Origin: Pusillimonas noertemannii
GTDB lineage: Bacteria; Pseudomonadota; Gammaproteobacteria; Burkholderiales; Burkholderiaceae_B
Length of the DNA stretch: 64,000 nucleotides
Assembly: GCF_003096595.1 (NCBI RefSeq)
Contig: NZ_QEKO01000001.1
Span: forward strand, 1,302,001-1,366,000
Reading direction: 5' to 3'
Part shown: piece after piece, positions 37,709 to 48,506 of the stretch
Layout: the number at the start of each line of letters is the position of its first letter
How positions within the stretch are numbered: the stretch's first letter is position 1
The notes under the pieces: generated by a model
The model's input: the letters and a program-made list of their open reading frames with translations, nothing else
Databases searched by the model: none
Told to the model about the DNA's origin: nothing
Translations under genes and position numbers: made by a program

Positions 37709-37759
37709 GGCTGGAATTGTATAGGGCCGCCCGTGCGGGCATCGGAGGAATTGGCCGAG

Positions 37760-37767
37760 AAATAGCG
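37760..37767 (+). promoter_or_regulatory. Candidate FlhDC half-site between flgA and flgB
   Basis: AAATAGCG at 37760-37767 matches one half of the enterobacterial FlhDC box, and it lies in the 206-base divergent flgA-flgB region where a class II activator site is expected. A GGCC precedes it. The expected inverted partner is poor (CGTAGTTT at 37776, with a spacer too short by the E. coli rule), so this stays tentative. Confidence 0.3.
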
Positions 37768-37914
37768 CCTTGTTTCGTAGTTTGTCTTGCCGGGTGCGCC
37801 TTTAACATGCTGGCATGTGAAAAGGCCTTGCGCCGCCGATCGGCGCGCGGCCACGCGCCGTGGCTGCCGGCCGGCGGCGCACCTACCTGTTTACTTACAT
37901 GGACGAAGCGGCAG

Positions 37915-38322
37915 ATGACTGATCGAATCGGCGAAGACCTGAGATTCTTCCAGAATGCCATCAACCTGCGCCAGCAAAGGCAGGAGGTGCTGGCGTCGAA
38001 CATCGCCAATGCCGACACGCCGAACTACAAGGCGCGCGACTTCGATTTCGGGTCGGCGCTGCGCAACGCAATGGGCGAGAGCATGCGCCTGGCCGACACC
38101 CGGTTGACCCTGACGTCCAGCCGGCACATACCCGCCAAGGCGGTCACGCCCGATCCGGCCGAGCTGCTGTACCGCGTGCCGGTTCAGCCCAGCCTGGACG
38201 GCAACACGGTCGAGATGGACGTGGAACGCGTGCAGTTCGCCGACAACACGGTCAAGTATCAGACCGATCTGACCATCATTTCGCAGCGCATCAAGGGCCT
38301 GATGGCCGCGTTGCAGCAATAA
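37915..38322 (+). CDS. flgB: Flagellar proximal rod protein FlgB
   Basis: FlgB (135 aa) is a proximal rod subunit. The start is the ATG at 37915, giving [43 protein letters not shown] (with breaks), the N-terminal rod signature. The C-terminal helix ends [16 protein letters not shown], typical of the axial-protein family. The longer open frame upstream to 37717 lies in the flgA-flgB control region and is not coding. It is the first gene of the long flgBCDEFGHIJ run, each separated by only a few bases to about 70. Confidence 0.96.
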   Translation: MTDRIGEDLRFFQNAINLRQQRQEVLASNIANADTPNYKARDFDFGSALRNAMGESMRLADTRLTLTSSRHIPAKAVTPDPAELLYRVPVQPSLDGNTVEMDVERVQFADNTVKYQTDLTIISQRIKGLMAALQQ

Positions 38323-38341
38323 ACGGAAAGGACGGCAAGCG

Positions 38342-38758
38342 ATGTCTTCCATGAGCATATTTGAAATCGCCGGCTCGGCGCTTACGGCCCAGTCGCAGCG
38401 CATGAACGTGTCGGCCAGCAATATGGCCAACGCCGACAGCGTGGCGGGACCGGACGGCCTGCCCTACAAGGCGCGCGAAGTGGTGTTCAAGATGCAGCCG
38501 GCCCCCGGCCAGCCCTATACCCAGGCGGTGGGCGGCGTGCGCGTGACGGGCGTGGTTGAAAACGACGCGCCGCCGCGCCTGCGCTATGACCCCAAGAACC
38601 CGCTTGCCGATGCGGAAGGGTATGTGACCATGCCCAACGTCGACGTGGTGGCCGAGACGGTCAATATGATCTCGGCTTCGCGTTCGTACCAGGCCAACGT
38701 CGAGGTCATCAATACCGCCAAGAGCCTGATGATGCGCACGCTTTCCATCGGCCAATAA
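38342..38758 (+). CDS. flgC: Flagellar proximal rod protein FlgC
   Basis: FlgC (138 aa) is a proximal rod subunit. It has the N-terminal rod motif [17 protein letters not shown] and the C-terminal [25 protein letters not shown] motif (interrupted), which pack as the coiled coil of axial proteins. Two ATG codons, at 38342 and 38351, are both possible. It lies 19 bases after flgB. Confidence 0.96.
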   Translation: MSSMSIFEIAGSALTAQSQRMNVSASNMANADSVAGPDGLPYKAREVVFKMQPAPGQPYTQAVGGVRVTGVVENDAPPRLRYDPKNPLADAEGYVTMPNVDVVAETVNMISASRSYQANVEVINTAKSLMMRTLSIGQ

Positions 38759-38768
38759 GGAGCAGGGC

Positions 38769-39458
38769 ATGAGCACAGTCAATCCCCTGTCGGGCGCCGG
38801 CGGCGCCTCGCTGCTGAGCCAGTCCGGCGACAGTACCGCGGCCACCCAGGAGCAGTTCCTGACCCTGCTGGTAACCCAGCTGCAGAACCAGGACCCGCTC
38901 AACCCCATGGACAATGCCGAGGTCACGTCGCAGATTGCGCAGTTGTCCACGGTAAACGGCATCAACCAACTGAACAACACGTTGCTGGCGCTGTCGGGCC
39001 AGATGGACTTGTCGCAGTCGATGCAGGCCGCCAATCTCATCGGCAAGGAAGTGCTGGTGCCGGGCGAGAAGATATCGCTGGGCAGCAGCGTGGTCGACGG
39101 CGTGACGACCCAGGTGGCGACGCCTTTCGGGGTGGACCTGATTTCCGACGCGGCCAAGGTGACGGTGACGATTCTGGACGCCAGCGGAAAGGCTGTCCGT
39201 CAAATGGAACTGGAAGACCCGCAATCCGCCGGGGTGCTGACCCTGCAATGGGACGGCAAGGACGATGCCGGCTTGCCCGTCGGCGACGGCGCCTACACCG
39301 TGCAGGTGGCGGCCACCGACGCCGAGGGCCAGCTGGTGGCCTCAGAGGCCCTGACCTCGGGCAGGGTGTCCAGCGTGGCCTACGCCTCCACGGGCCTGCA
39401 GCTGGAGCTTGGGCTGGCGGGCACGTATTCGCTTTTCGACATACGCAAGATCATGTAG
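38769..39458 (+). CDS. flgD: Hook cap / scaffolding protein FlgD
   Basis: FlgD (229 aa) caps the growing hook. The N-terminal export and assembly region contains QEQFLTLLVTQLQNQDPLNPMDNAE in interrupted form, which is diagnostic. The C-terminal part has the FlgD Ig-like fold with LTLQWDGKDDAGLPVGDGAYTV and a final tudor-like region. It starts 10 bases after flgC. Confidence 0.96.
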   Translation: MSTVNPLSGAGGASLLSQSGDSTAATQEQFLTLLVTQLQNQDPLNPMDNAEVTSQIAQLSTVNGINQLNNTLLALSGQMDLSQSMQAANLIGKEVLVPGEKISLGSSVVDGVTTQVATPFGVDLISDAAKVTVTILDASGKAVRQMELEDPQSAGVLTLQWDGKDDAGLPVGDGAYTVQVAATDAEGQLVASEALTSGRVSSVAYASTGLQLELGLAGTYSLFDIRKIM

Positions 39459-39529
39459 CACAGCGCCGATGCGGCGGGCCCGGTCTCGTCGCGCGGCTTC
39501 ACTTGAACAAACATTCAACGAGGTAGATC

Positions 39530-40984
39530 ATGGGTTTCGGACAAGGCTTGAGCGGATTGAACGCCGCCGCGCAGGAACTGGACGTCATCGGCAACAACAT
39601 CGCCAACTCGGGCACCGTGGGGTTCAAGTCGAGCTCGGCGGCCTTTGCCGACGTGTACGCCAACAGCAAGGTGGGCCTGGGCACCCAGGTGGCCAGCATC
39701 AACCAGCGGTTCACGGTGGGCACCATCAGCGCCACGGGCAATCAGTTCGACATGGCGATCGACGGCGCCAAGGGCATGTTCCGGGTGCAGGACGCCAGCG
39801 GCAACATCCTGTACACCCGCAACGGCCAGTTCTATGCCAATAAAGACAACTACATCGTCAACGCCCAGGGGCAGCGCCTGACGGGCTATGGCGTGAACGG
39901 CACCGACCTGGTGCCCATCATGGTGCCGGTCGGCAATATCGCGCCGCGCGCGACCGACGGCCTGACGACCAAGACGAACCTGGATGCGAACGCGGCGGTG
40001 ATTCATCCGGCGTCGGTACCCCAGACTCTGGGTACGATAGTGCTGGATGACGGCGTCAACCCGGTCGCGTCGTACTCGTACACGATCAATGACGCCGGCG
40101 ACGTGGTCTGGAGCGGCGCGGCGCCGGCTGACGGGGCGTACACGTCGGCCGACGGCTCTACGGTAAATATCGCCGCAGCCACCCCGCTGTCCGCCGATGA
40201 CCTGCCTGCCCAGGGGGCGGGCGAGACCGCCTTCGTGGCCGCAATCGTCGGCCATCCCTTCGACCCGAACGATGCGCAAAGCTTCACCCATTCGCTGCCG
40301 ATCTCGGTCTACGACTCGCTGGGCAACGCGCACCAATTGACCCAGTACTTCGTCAAGCGCGAAAGCGCAACGCCGGGCGAGAGCGCCTGGCAGGTGTACT
40401 ACCGCATGGACGGCGCGCCGATTGCCTCGCACCCCGACACAGCGCCCGCCGAACTGCGCTTCACCAGCAGCGGCCTGCTGCTCAGCGGCGGCACGCAAAC
40501 CCTCAGCGTCACCAACCCCGGCGGCGCGAACTCGCCGGCGGACGACCTCGGCATCAACCTGAGCTATGCCGGCTCGACCCAGTTCGGCGGTGATTTCTCG
40601 CCCAACTTCACCCAGACGGGCTACCCCACGGGCGAATACGCCGGCATGTCCATCGCCGAGGACGGCGCCATCGTGGCCAACTACACCAATGGCGAAACGC
40701 AGGCCATGGGCTATATCGCGCTGGCCGACTTCAACAACCTGCAGGGGCTGCAGCCCGTGGGCGGCAACGCCTGGGTGGAAACCGGTGCTTCGGGCGGTCC
40801 GGTGGTGGGCCGTCCCGGCAGCAACGGCCTGGCCACGCTGCAGGGGCAGTCGGTGGAGGAGTCGAACGTCGACATGAGCCAGGAACTGGTCAACATGATC
40901 ATCGCGCAGCGCACCTACCAGGCCAATGCGCAGACCATCAAGACCCAGGATCAGGTGTTGCAGACCCTGATCACCATGCGTTAA
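39530..40984 (+). CDS. flgE: Flagellar hook protein FlgE
   Basis: FlgE (484 aa) is the hook subunit. It begins GFGQGLSGLNAAAQELDVIGNNIANSGTVGFKSS (in parts), the hook signature, and ends with ELVNMIIAQRTYQANAQTIK and QVLQTLITM. The central variable domains (about 150-350) are surface-exposed in the hook. The longer spacing of 71 bases from flgD is common. The family secretes FlgE through the type III gate without cleavage. Confidence 0.96.
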   Translation: MGFGQGLSGLNAAAQELDVIGNNIANSGTVGFKSSSAAFADVYANSKVGLGTQVASINQRFTVGTISATGNQFDMAIDGAKGMFRVQDASGNILYTRNGQFYANKDNYIVNAQGQRLTGYGVNGTDLVPIMVPVGNIAPRATDGLTTKTNLDANAAVIHPASVPQTLGTIVLDDGVNPVASYSYTINDAGDVVWSGAAPADGAYTSADGSTVNIAAATPLSADDLPAQGAGETAFVAAIVGHPFDPNDAQSFTHSLPISVYDSLGNAHQLTQYFVKRESATPGESAWQVYYRMDGAPIASHPDTAPAELRFTSSGLLLSGGTQTLSVTNPGGANSPADDLGINLSYAGSTQFGGDFSPNFTQTGYPTGEYAGMSIAEDGAIVANYTNGETQAMGYIALADFNNLQGLQPVGGNAWVETGASGGPVVGRPGSNGLATLQGQSVEESNVDMSQELVNMIIAQRTYQANAQTIKTQDQVLQTLITMR

Positions 40985-40992
40985 GGCCTGCC

Positions 40993-41745
40993 ATGGACCG
41001 CCTAATCTACACCGTTGCCAATGGCTCCAACCGCGTGCTGGACCAGCAGGCGGTGCTGACCAACAACCTGGCCAACATCAACACGGCGGGTTTTCGCGAG
41101 CAATTGAGCAGCTATCGCTCCGTTCCGGTCGTGGCCGGAGACGATCTGTCGACACGGGTCTCGACCGTGGCGACCACGCCGGGCAGCAACCTGGAGCCGG
41201 GCATCATGACCGAAACCGGCCGGGCGCTGGACCTTGCGGTGACCGGGGACGGCTGGTTCAGCGTCCAGACGCCCAATGGCGAGGCCTTTACCCGCGGGGG
41301 CGAGTTCCAGGTCAGCCCCCAGGGCCTGCTGGTCAATCGCGATGGCTATCCGGTGCTGTCGGCGGACAACGCGCCCATCGAAATACCCGATCGCGGCACG
41401 GTCACCTTCTCGGGCGACGGAACCATCACCGCCCTGGGCGCGGGCGACAACCCCGCCGATATCCAGGTGCTGGGCCAGATCAAGCTGGCCAATCCCCAGG
41501 CGGCCGCCTTGCGGCGGGGCGACGACGGCTACTTTCGGGCCGACCCCGACATCCAGCCTTTCGTCCCCACCGATCCCGCCGTGCGGATGGTGTCCGGCTT
41601 CGTCGAAAAAAGCAATGTCAGCGCGGCGGAAACCATGGTGGCGCTGATCGAGAACGCACGCCGCTTTGAAATGCAGATGAAGGTCGTGCAGGACGCGGGC
41701 AGCATCGCGCAGAACGCGAACTCCATATTGTCAATCGGCAACTGA
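40993..41745 (+). CDS. flgF: Flagellar proximal rod protein FlgF
   Basis: FlgF (250 aa) is a proximal rod subunit. It starts [37 protein letters not shown] (in parts), typical of FlgF. The end, [26 protein letters not shown], is the axial C-terminal helix. It begins eight bases after flgE and is followed by flgG. Confidence 0.95.
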   Translation: MDRLIYTVANGSNRVLDQQAVLTNNLANINTAGFREQLSSYRSVPVVAGDDLSTRVSTVATTPGSNLEPGIMTETGRALDLAVTGDGWFSVQTPNGEAFTRGGEFQVSPQGLLVNRDGYPVLSADNAPIEIPDRGTVTFSGDGTITALGAGDNPADIQVLGQIKLANPQAAALRRGDDGYFRADPDIQPFVPTDPAVRMVSGFVEKSNVSAAETMVALIENARRFEMQMKVVQDAGSIAQNANSILSIGN

Positions 41746-41788
41746 ATCTAACTGGGATGCGCCCGGCCGCATCGACGAGGAAACGAAA

Positions 41789-42574
41789 ATGATACGCTCA
41801 CTATGGACGGCCAAGACGGGCCTGGAATCACAGCAGACCCAGATGGACGTCATTTCGAACAACCTGGCCAACGTCAATACGGCGGGCTTCAAGCGCAGCC
41901 GCGCGGTGTTCGAAGACTTGATGTACCAGACCATACGCCAGCCGGGCGCCCAGGTGGGCGCGGCCAACCAGCTGCCCTCGGGCCTGCAGGTGGGCACCGG
42001 CACGCGCATCGTGGCGACCGAGCGCGTGCATACGCAGGGCAATCTCAAGGACACCGGCAATTCGCTGGACATCGCCATCCAGGGGCGCGGCTTTCTTCAG
42101 GTCGAGATGCCCGACGGCACCTTTGCCTACACGCGCGACGGCAGCCTGCAGGTCGACCAGAACGGCCAACTGGTGACGGCCGGCGGCTATCCCATCCAGC
42201 CGCCCATCAACATCCCGGACAATGCGCTGAGCATCACCATTGCGCGCGACGGTACCGTGTCGGTGACCCAGCCGGGCGCGATCGGCACCAATGTGCAGGT
42301 GGGCCAGCTGCAGCTCAGCACCTTCATCAATCCCACCGGCCTGCAAAGCGCCGGCGAGAACCTGTACGTGGAAACCGACGCGTCGGGGCCGGCCAACTTT
42401 GCCTCTCCGGGCCTGGACGGCGCGGGCCTGGTCCTGCAGAACTATGTCGAGACCTCGAACGTAAATGTGGCCGAGGAGCTCGTCAACATGATCACCACCC
42501 AGCGCGCCTACGAAATGAACAGCAAGGCCATCCAGACCTCCGACCAGATGCTGGCGCGACTGACCCAGATCTGA
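41789..42574 (+). CDS. flgG: Flagellar distal rod protein FlgG
   Basis: FlgG (261 aa) forms the distal rod that passes through the rings. It begins [20 protein letters not shown] and has the FlgG-specific insertion [21 protein letters not shown]-type segment ([19 protein letters not shown] here) after the first helix. The C-terminus is [22 protein letters not shown]. Length matches the family exactly (about 260). Confidence 0.97.
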   Translation: MIRSLWTAKTGLESQQTQMDVISNNLANVNTAGFKRSRAVFEDLMYQTIRQPGAQVGAANQLPSGLQVGTGTRIVATERVHTQGNLKDTGNSLDIAIQGRGFLQVEMPDGTFAYTRDGSLQVDQNGQLVTAGGYPIQPPINIPDNALSITIARDGTVSVTQPGAIGTNVQVGQLQLSTFINPTGLQSAGENLYVETDASGPANFASPGLDGAGLVLQNYVETSNVNVAEELVNMITTQRAYEMNSKAIQTSDQMLARLTQI

Positions 42575-42595
42575 TGCGCGGTTTCCGGATTCAAT

Positions 42596-43279
42596 ATGCC
42601 TAGTCTCGTACGCTTCTGCCTGTGCCTTCTGATTGCCGCGGTGTCGGGTTGCGCATTGGTGCCGCCCGAGCCGGTGGTGACCGGCCCCTTGACCGCGCCG
42701 CCGCCCTCGATGCAGATGCCGCAGCCCGTTGCCAACGGCGCCATCTACCAGCCCACGGCCTATGGCAATTACCCCTTGTTCGAGGACAGGCGTCCCCGCA
42801 ATGTCGGCGACATCGTCACCGTCATCATCCAGGAGCGCACCAATGCGGCCAAGAACGTCGCCACCGCCAGCAACCGGAGCGGCAGCGCCAGCCTGGGCCT
42901 GGAATTGGTACCCGATTTCTTCCCGCCGGGCTTGGGACCGCAGCAGAGCTTCGACATGAACGGAGGCAATGCCGCCGAGGGTACGGGCTCGAGCCGCGCC
43001 GACAATACCTTCAACGGCACCCTGACCACCACGGTCATCGGCGTCCTGCCCAACGGCAACCTGCAGATCGCCGGCGAAAAGCAGATCGCCATCAATCGCG
43101 GCAGCGAGCACATACGCTTCTCGGGTGTGGTCGACCCGCGCTCGATCACCGGGTCGAACACGGTTTCGTCGACGCAGGTGGCTGATGCCCGCATCGAATT
43201 CCGCAGCAAGGGCCGCATGGACGAGGTGCAGACCATGGGCTGGCTGCAGCGCTTTTTCCTGAACATTTCACCCTTCTGA
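42596..43279 (+). CDS. flgH: Flagellar L-ring protein FlgH
   Basis: FlgH (227 aa) is the lipoprotein of the outer-membrane L-ring. The signal peptide ends in the lipobox AVSGC (Cys19). [16 protein letters not shown] is the typical L-ring segment (DRRPRNVGD), and it ends [12 protein letters not shown] with the terminal Phe of the family. flgI follows nine bases after. Confidence 0.96.
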   Translation: MPSLVRFCLCLLIAAVSGCALVPPEPVVTGPLTAPPPSMQMPQPVANGAIYQPTAYGNYPLFEDRRPRNVGDIVTVIIQERTNAAKNVATASNRSGSASLGLELVPDFFPPGLGPQQSFDMNGGNAAEGTGSSRADNTFNGTLTTTVIGVLPNGNLQIAGEKQIAINRGSEHIRFSGVVDPRSITGSNTVSSTQVADARIEFRSKGRMDEVQTMGWLQRFFLNISPF

Positions 43280-43287
43280 GGACGGTT

Positions 43288-44433
43288 GTGCCGCAACGCT
43301 TTTCCCACATCGTCGCATTGCTGGCCCGGACTGCCAGCGTCGCGGCCTGCCTGATATTGCTGGCCGGTTTGCTGGCCGCGCCCGCGCGGGCGGATCGCAT
43401 CAAGGACCTGGCTTCCATACAGGGCGTGCGCGCCAACCAGCTGATCGGCTATGGCCTGGTGGTGGGGCTGGACGGCAGTGGCGACCAGGTGCGCCAGTCG
43501 CCCTTCACGCAGCAGAGCCTGACCAATATGCTGTCGCAGCTTGGCGTCACGGTGCCGCAGGGCACCAACATGCAGGTCAAGAACGTGGCGGCCGTGATGG
43601 TCACCGCGCGCCTGCCGGCCTTCGCGCGGCCCGGCCAGACCGTGGACGTGGTGGTTTCGTCCATGGGCAACGCCAAGAGCCTCAGGGGTGGAACCCTGCT
43701 GATGACGCCCTTGAAAGGGGCCGACGGCCAGGTGTATGCGCTGGCCCAGGGAAATCTGCTTGTAGGCGGCGCGGGCGCACAGGCAGGCGGCTCCAGCGTG
43801 CAGGTCAACCAGCTCAACGGCGGCATCATCTCCAACGGCGCCATCATCGAGCGCGCGGTGCCGACCACCTTCGCCCAGGACGGCCTGATCAACCTCGAAT
43901 TGAACACCTCCGACTTCAGCGTGACCGACCGCATCGTGGCCGCGCTGAACAGTGAGCTGGGCGCGGGCACCGCCACGGCGCTTGACGCCCGGCTGGTGCA
44001 GCTGCGCGGTCCGCTCGATCCGACGGGGCAGACCCGCTTCCTGTCGCGGGTCGAGAATGTGCGGGTGAACCTGCCGCCCGCCCGCGCCAAGGTCATCATC
44101 AATGCGCGCACGGGGTCCGTGGTCATGAACCGCACGGTCACCATCGAAGAGGCCGCCATCGCCTACGGCAATCTGTCGGTGGTGATAAGCAGGCAGCAGG
44201 AAGTCAGCCAGCCGGACACGCCTTTCGGCGGCGGCCAGACGGTCGTGGCCGACAGCACGCAGATCGAGATGCGCTCCGATGCGGGCACCATCCATCGCGT
44301 CGCCACCAGCGCCAACCTTGCCGACGTGGTGCAGGCGCTGAATGCCCTGGGCGCGACGCCGCAAGACCTGCTGTCCATCCTGCAGACGCTCAAGAGCGCC
44401 GGCGCCTTGCGCGCCGACCTGGAGATCATCTAG
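43288..44433 (+). CDS. flgI: Flagellar P-ring protein FlgI
   Basis: FlgI (381 aa) forms the periplasmic P-ring around the rod with help from FlgA. The start is GTG at 43288, with GAGGA upstream at 43278-43282. A signal peptide ending in PARA is followed by the mature start [31 protein letters not shown] in interrupted form, the P-ring signature. The C-terminus [17 protein letters not shown] is standard. Confidence 0.97.
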   Translation: MPQRFSHIVALLARTASVAACLILLAGLLAAPARADRIKDLASIQGVRANQLIGYGLVVGLDGSGDQVRQSPFTQQSLTNMLSQLGVTVPQGTNMQVKNVAAVMVTARLPAFARPGQTVDVVVSSMGNAKSLRGGTLLMTPLKGADGQVYALAQGNLLVGGAGAQAGGSSVQVNQLNGGIISNGAIIERAVPTTFAQDGLINLELNTSDFSVTDRIVAALNSELGAGTATALDARLVQLRGPLDPTGQTRFLSRVENVRVNLPPARAKVIINARTGSVVMNRTVTIEEAAIAYGNLSVVISRQQEVSQPDTPFGGGQTVVADSTQIEMRSDAGTIHRVATSANLADVVQALNALGATPQDLLSILQTLKSAGALRADLEII

Positions 44434-44465
44434 GGACCCCATGCGATGCGAATGAGCCGCCAATC

Positions 44466-45455
44466 ATGAGTTTCGTACGATACATTCCTCGGCCGGCCGA
44501 CAGTTCCGGAGCGGCCTTCGACACCAGCGCCCTGTCCCGCCTGCAGGGCGAGGTCTCGCGCAGCGGCGGCAGCGACGAAGAGAAGATGCAGGTCGCGCGC
44601 CAGTTCGAGGCGCTGTTCCTGCAGCAGTTGATCAAGCAGGCCCGGCAAGCCTCGACGGGCGTACAGGGCCTGTTCCAAAGCGACCAGACACGGTTGGCGC
44701 AAAGCCTGGCCGACGAGCAGACGGCCCTGCAGCTGGCGGATCCGGGCGTGGGCCTGGCCCAGGCGCTGTTCGACCAGATGCAGGCGGCGGCCGGAAACGG
44801 CAAGCCGTCGGACACCGGTTCGGCGGGCAGCCCGCCAGAACTGTCTTCCTCGAGACTGCCGGCCTTGCGCTCGCGCATAGGCGCTGAACGCCCCGACGAC
44901 GCTTCATCCATTTCCGCGCTGATCGACATGCTGTCCAACAGCGCGGTGGGGCGTGCCGCCGGCGCGGCGGTTTCGGCCATACGCGGGGCGCCCCGGCACA
45001 TCGAAGAATTTGTTTCCAGAATGACCGGCGCCGCCCATGTGGCTTCGAAGGAAAGCGGCGTGCCCGCCGAGCTGATCCTGAGCCAGGCGGCGCTGGAGTC
45101 GGGTTGGGGCCGGCGCGAGATCCGCGGCGAGGACGGCAGCCAGAGCTACAACCTGTTCGGCATCAAGGCCTCGCCCAACTGGAAGGGCAAGGTGGTCAAC
45201 ATCATGACGACCGAGTATGAGGATGGCGTTGCGCGCAAGGTGATGCAGCCGTTTCGCGCCTATGACTCCTATGCCGAGTCGTTCGCCGACTACGCGCGCC
45301 TGATCAGCCGCAACGAGCGCTACAGCGAGGTCGTGAAGGCGGACAGTGCCGAAGAGGCCGCGCGCAGCATCCAGCGCGCCGGCTACGCCACCGACCCCGC
45401 CTACGCCGACAAGCTGATTTCCATCATGGGCTATTTCGACAGCCGGAGGGTGTAG
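44466..45455 (+). CDS. flgJ: Rod-assembly peptidoglycan hydrolase FlgJ
   Basis: FlgJ (329 aa) has two domains, as in enteric bacteria. The N-terminal rod-capping domain contains QVARQFEALFLQQLIKQAR. A C-terminal glucosaminidase domain opens a hole in peptidoglycan for the rod, with SGVPAELILSQAALESGWGRRE (the catalytic Glu in ALESGWG) and YNLFGIKA. A Ser/Gly-rich linker joins them. It is the last gene before the class III promoter of flgK. Confidence 0.96.
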   Translation: MSFVRYIPRPADSSGAAFDTSALSRLQGEVSRSGGSDEEKMQVARQFEALFLQQLIKQARQASTGVQGLFQSDQTRLAQSLADEQTALQLADPGVGLAQALFDQMQAAAGNGKPSDTGSAGSPPELSSSRLPALRSRIGAERPDDASSISALIDMLSNSAVGRAAGAAVSAIRGAPRHIEEFVSRMTGAAHVASKESGVPAELILSQAALESGWGRREIRGEDGSQSYNLFGIKASPNWKGKVVNIMTTEYEDGVARKVMQPFRAYDSYAESFADYARLISRNERYSEVVKADSAEEAARSIQRAGYATDPAYADKLISIMGYFDSRRV

Positions 45456-45472
45456 CAGCGGCCCCACGGCAT

Positions 45473-45499
45473 TAAATATTCTTCCTTCCGTGCCGTAAA
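45473..45499 (+). promoter_or_regulatory. Sigma-28 (FliA) promoter of flgKL
   Basis: TAAA (45473-45476), exactly 15 bases, then GCCGTAAA (45492-45499). This fits the sigma-28 consensus TAAA-N15-GCCGATAA closely. It lies between the flgJ stop and the flgK start, giving a leader of about 60 bases, so flgKL and the coupled genes behind them should be transcribed as class III genes. Confidence 0.8.
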
Positions 45500-45564
45500 A
45501 CAAGCAGAAGCCGTGCCTGTGGCCCTTGCGCCGCCGGGCACCACCAACCAACAGCGGAATCACA

Positions 45565-47211
45565 ATGAATCTAGCGAATCTTGGTCTATCGGGTCTGGCA
45601 GCCGCCACGGCGCGCCTGCAGACCGCGGGGCACAACATCAACAACGCCGCCACCGAGGGCTATAACCGCCAGAGCGTCGTGGTGTCCAGCGCGGGTGGGC
45701 GCAACATGGGCTATGGCTTCGTGGGGCAGGGCGTGCGCACCGACAGCATCGAGCGCTCGTACAACAACTTCCTGTACCGCCAGCTGGTCAATGCGCAGAC
45801 GACGGGCGCATCCCTCGTCTCATACGGCAACGAGATCACGCAGATCAACAATCTGTTCGGCGATCGCACGGTGGGCGTCAGCCCCGCATTGCAAAATTTC
45901 TTCGACGGCATCCAGGCCGTGGCCTCGGCGCCGGCCGACCCGGCCGCCCGCCAGGAACTGCTGGGCCGCGCGTCCAGCCTGGTGGGACAGATCAACGATG
46001 CGAATGCCTTCCTCGATTCGCAGCGCGAGAACATCAATACGCAGATCTCGACGGTGGTGACCCAGATAAACAGCTACGTCGAGCGCATCCGCGACCTCAA
46101 CCAGCAGATCGTGGTGGCCAAGGCCTCGAGCTCGGGCCAGCCTCCCAACGACCTGCTGGACCAGCGTGAGCAAGTGCTGTCCGAACTGAGCCAATTGGCC
46201 GGCGTGCGGGTCATCGAGCAGGACGGCAGCTTCAATATCACCATCGGCAACGGCCAGGTGCTGCTGGGCGGCGACTCGGTCTTTCCCCTGCAGGCGGTGC
46301 CTTCGGCGGACGACCCCACGCGCACGGTCGTAGCCTATAGCGCACCCACCGGCTCGGGCCGCAGCACCCTGGTCGAAATGGCCGATGCCTCGGTGGGCGG
46401 AGGCAGCCTGGGCGGCCTGCTGCAGTATCGCAGCGAGGCGCTGGATACGGTGCAGAACGACCTGGGGCGCCTGGCGGCGGGCCTGGCCATGGCGGTAAAC
46501 GAGATCCACCGCGAGGGCTATGACGTCAATGGCGCCGGGGGCGTGGACTTCTTCTCTTTGGGCGCTCCCAAAGTGATAGAGTCTTCGGGCAACAAGGGCA
46601 GCGCGGTTGCGGGCGCCGTGCTGACGGACGCCAATCAGCTCACCGCCCAAGACTACCGGGTCATGTTCGACGGCTCCAGCTACCAGGTCACCAGTGTTCC
46701 GGGCGGCTCGGTGGTGTACGAGGGCGACACGCTGCCGGCGTCGTTCGACGGCGTGGAGTTCGATATCTCGGGCGGTACGCCGGTGGCGGGAGACTCATGG
46801 TTGGTGCAGCCCACCCGCAATGCGGCCGGGAGCCTGAAGCTGGCCATCGACAACGCCTCGCAGATTGCGGCCGCGGGCAGCCCCGCGGGCGAGGCCGATG
46901 GCGACAACGCGCTGCGCCTTGCCGAGCTGCAGACAGGCAAGGCACTGGGCAATGGCTCGATGAGCCTCAACGAAGCCTATTCCCAGATCGTCAACAAGGT
47001 GGGCGTGCTGACGCAGCAGAACGGCACGGCATCCAAGGCGCAGGCCACCCTCATCCAGCAGAACTATGCCGCGCAGCAGGCAGTCTCGGGCGTCAACCTG
47101 AACGAAGAGTATGTCAATCTCGAGCGCTACCAGGAGCAGTTTCGCGCCGCATCGCGCTTGATCGACGTCAGTTCGACCCTGTTCGACACCTTGCTGGGCC
47201 TGCGCGCCTGA
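45565..47211 (+). CDS. flgK: Hook-filament junction protein FlgK
   Basis: FlgK (548 aa) is the first junction protein between hook and filament (HAP1). From the ATG at 45565 it reads NLANLGLSGLAAATARLQTAGHNINNAATEGYNRQ (in parts), the family start. The C-terminal segment GVNLNEEYVNLERYQEQFRAASRLIDV is typical. An in-frame codon at 45526 precedes this but has no homology and lies in the leader. It is secreted with help from FlgN. Confidence 0.96.
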   Translation: MNLANLGLSGLAAATARLQTAGHNINNAATEGYNRQSVVVSSAGGRNMGYGFVGQGVRTDSIERSYNNFLYRQLVNAQTTGASLVSYGNEITQINNLFGDRTVGVSPALQNFFDGIQAVASAPADPAARQELLGRASSLVGQINDANAFLDSQRENINTQISTVVTQINSYVERIRDLNQQIVVAKASSSGQPPNDLLDQREQVLSELSQLAGVRVIEQDGSFNITIGNGQVLLGGDSVFPLQAVPSADDPTRTVVAYSAPTGSGRSTLVEMADASVGGGSLGGLLQYRSEALDTVQNDLGRLAAGLAMAVNEIHREGYDVNGAGGVDFFSLGAPKVIESSGNKGSAVAGAVLTDANQLTAQDYRVMFDGSSYQVTSVPGGSVVYEGDTLPASFDGVEFDISGGTPVAGDSWLVQPTRNAAGSLKLAIDNASQIAAAGSPAGEADGDNALRLAELQTGKALGNGSMSLNEAYSQIVNKVGVLTQQNGTASKAQATLIQQNYAAQQAVSGVNLNEEYVNLERYQEQFRAASRLIDVSSTLFDTLLGLRA

Positions 47212-47249
47212 TTGCTTCATCCAGCGTCTTTCATACCGGGACCGCCACC

Positions 47250-48506
47250 ATGCGTATCAGTTCCTCTTATTTCTTCCAGACCGGACTCAATTCCATCAAT
47301 GCACAGCAGTCCGACCTGCTGCACCTGTACCAGCAGGCGGCCAGCGGCCAGCGCATGGTCACGCCGGCCGACGACCCGCTGGGCGCAGCCCAGGCGGTCA
47401 ACCTGAGTCAGTCGCAATCGCTCAACGAGCGCTATGCGGCCAATCGCGACGTGCTCAAGATGAATTTGGGCAACGAAGAGAACGCGCTCAGTTCGGTGAC
47501 GACCCTGTTGCAGGACATCAAGACCCGCCTGGTCGAGGCCGGCAACGGCACCATGTCGGACGCCGACCGCGCCACCCTGGCCGACGTGCTGCGCAATTCG
47601 AAAGAGACGCTGTTCGGGCTGGCCAATTCCACCGATGGCAACGGGCAATACCTTTTTTCTGGTTTCGCGGCCACCCAGCCGGCATTCGTAAAGAACGCGG
47701 ATGGAACGGTAAGCTACGCCGGCGACGGCGGCCAGCGCGAGATACAGGCCGACCAGACGCGCCGCATCGCAGCCACCGACCTGGGTACCAGTGTCTTTGC
47801 CAGCGCGGCCTCGGGCTCGCGCGCCTATCTTACCCATGCGGATACGGGCAACCAGGGCACAGGGGTGATCGGCGGGCCGTCGATCACCGATCCCCAGGGC
47901 GACCACGTGGGCCTGCCCTTCACGATCGAGTTCAGCGAAACGGCGGGCCCCGATCCGGTGCTGCAATATACCGTGCACACCTTCGACGCGGATGGCGACG
48001 CCGAGACCTATGGCCCGCTGAACTATGACGAAGGCACGACGACCCTGCAACTGCCCGGCGGCGTGCAAGTGGCCTTTTCAGGTTTGCCCAAGGCGGGGGA
48101 CAGCTTTTCGGTCGAACCCGCCACGCATGCCGATACCGAATTGAACGTATTCGACACCCTGGATGCCATCATCGCGGCGCTCGATGCTCCGGCCGACGGT
48201 AATCCCCTTGGCCAGGCCCAGCTGGCCAACGCGCTGGCCTCGGCCATGCAGCGCATCGACGTCAACTACGACCAGGTGCTGACGGTCAGGGCTTCGGTGG
48301 GTTCGAGGCTGAGCGAGATCGACGCCATCGACGCAAACGGAAGTGCGCGCGGCCTGAGCTACGCCAACCAGCTTTCGAAGCTCGAGGACGTCGACTACTA
48401 CACCGTCACCACCCAGCTCGAGCTGCGCCGTTCGGCGCTCGAGGCGGCCGCGCTGGCGTTCAAGAAGATTCAAGGTACAAGCCTGTTCAACATGGGGTCT
48501 AGCTGA
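47250..48506 (+). CDS. flgL: Hook-filament junction protein FlgL
   Basis: FlgL (418 aa) is the second junction protein (HAP3). It begins [19 protein letters not shown] with the flagellin-like [19 protein letters not shown], and ends with a flagellin-like helix [25 protein letters not shown] in parts. It is about 100 residues longer than E. coli FlgL because of an enlarged central domain. Its stop overlaps the start of the next receptor gene (ATGA). Confidence 0.95.
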   Translation: MRISSSYFFQTGLNSINAQQSDLLHLYQQAASGQRMVTPADDPLGAAQAVNLSQSQSLNERYAANRDVLKMNLGNEENALSSVTTLLQDIKTRLVEAGNGTMSDADRATLADVLRNSKETLFGLANSTDGNGQYLFSGFAATQPAFVKNADGTVSYAGDGGQREIQADQTRRIAATDLGTSVFASAASGSRAYLTHADTGNQGTGVIGGPSITDPQGDHVGLPFTIEFSETAGPDPVLQYTVHTFDADGDAETYGPLNYDEGTTTLQLPGGVQVAFSGLPKAGDSFSVEPATHADTELNVFDTLDAIIAALDAPADGNPLGQAQLANALASAMQRIDVNYDQVLTVRASVGSRLSEIDAIDANGSARGLSYANQLSKLEDVDYYTVTTQLELRRSALEAAALAFKKIQGTSLFNMGSS

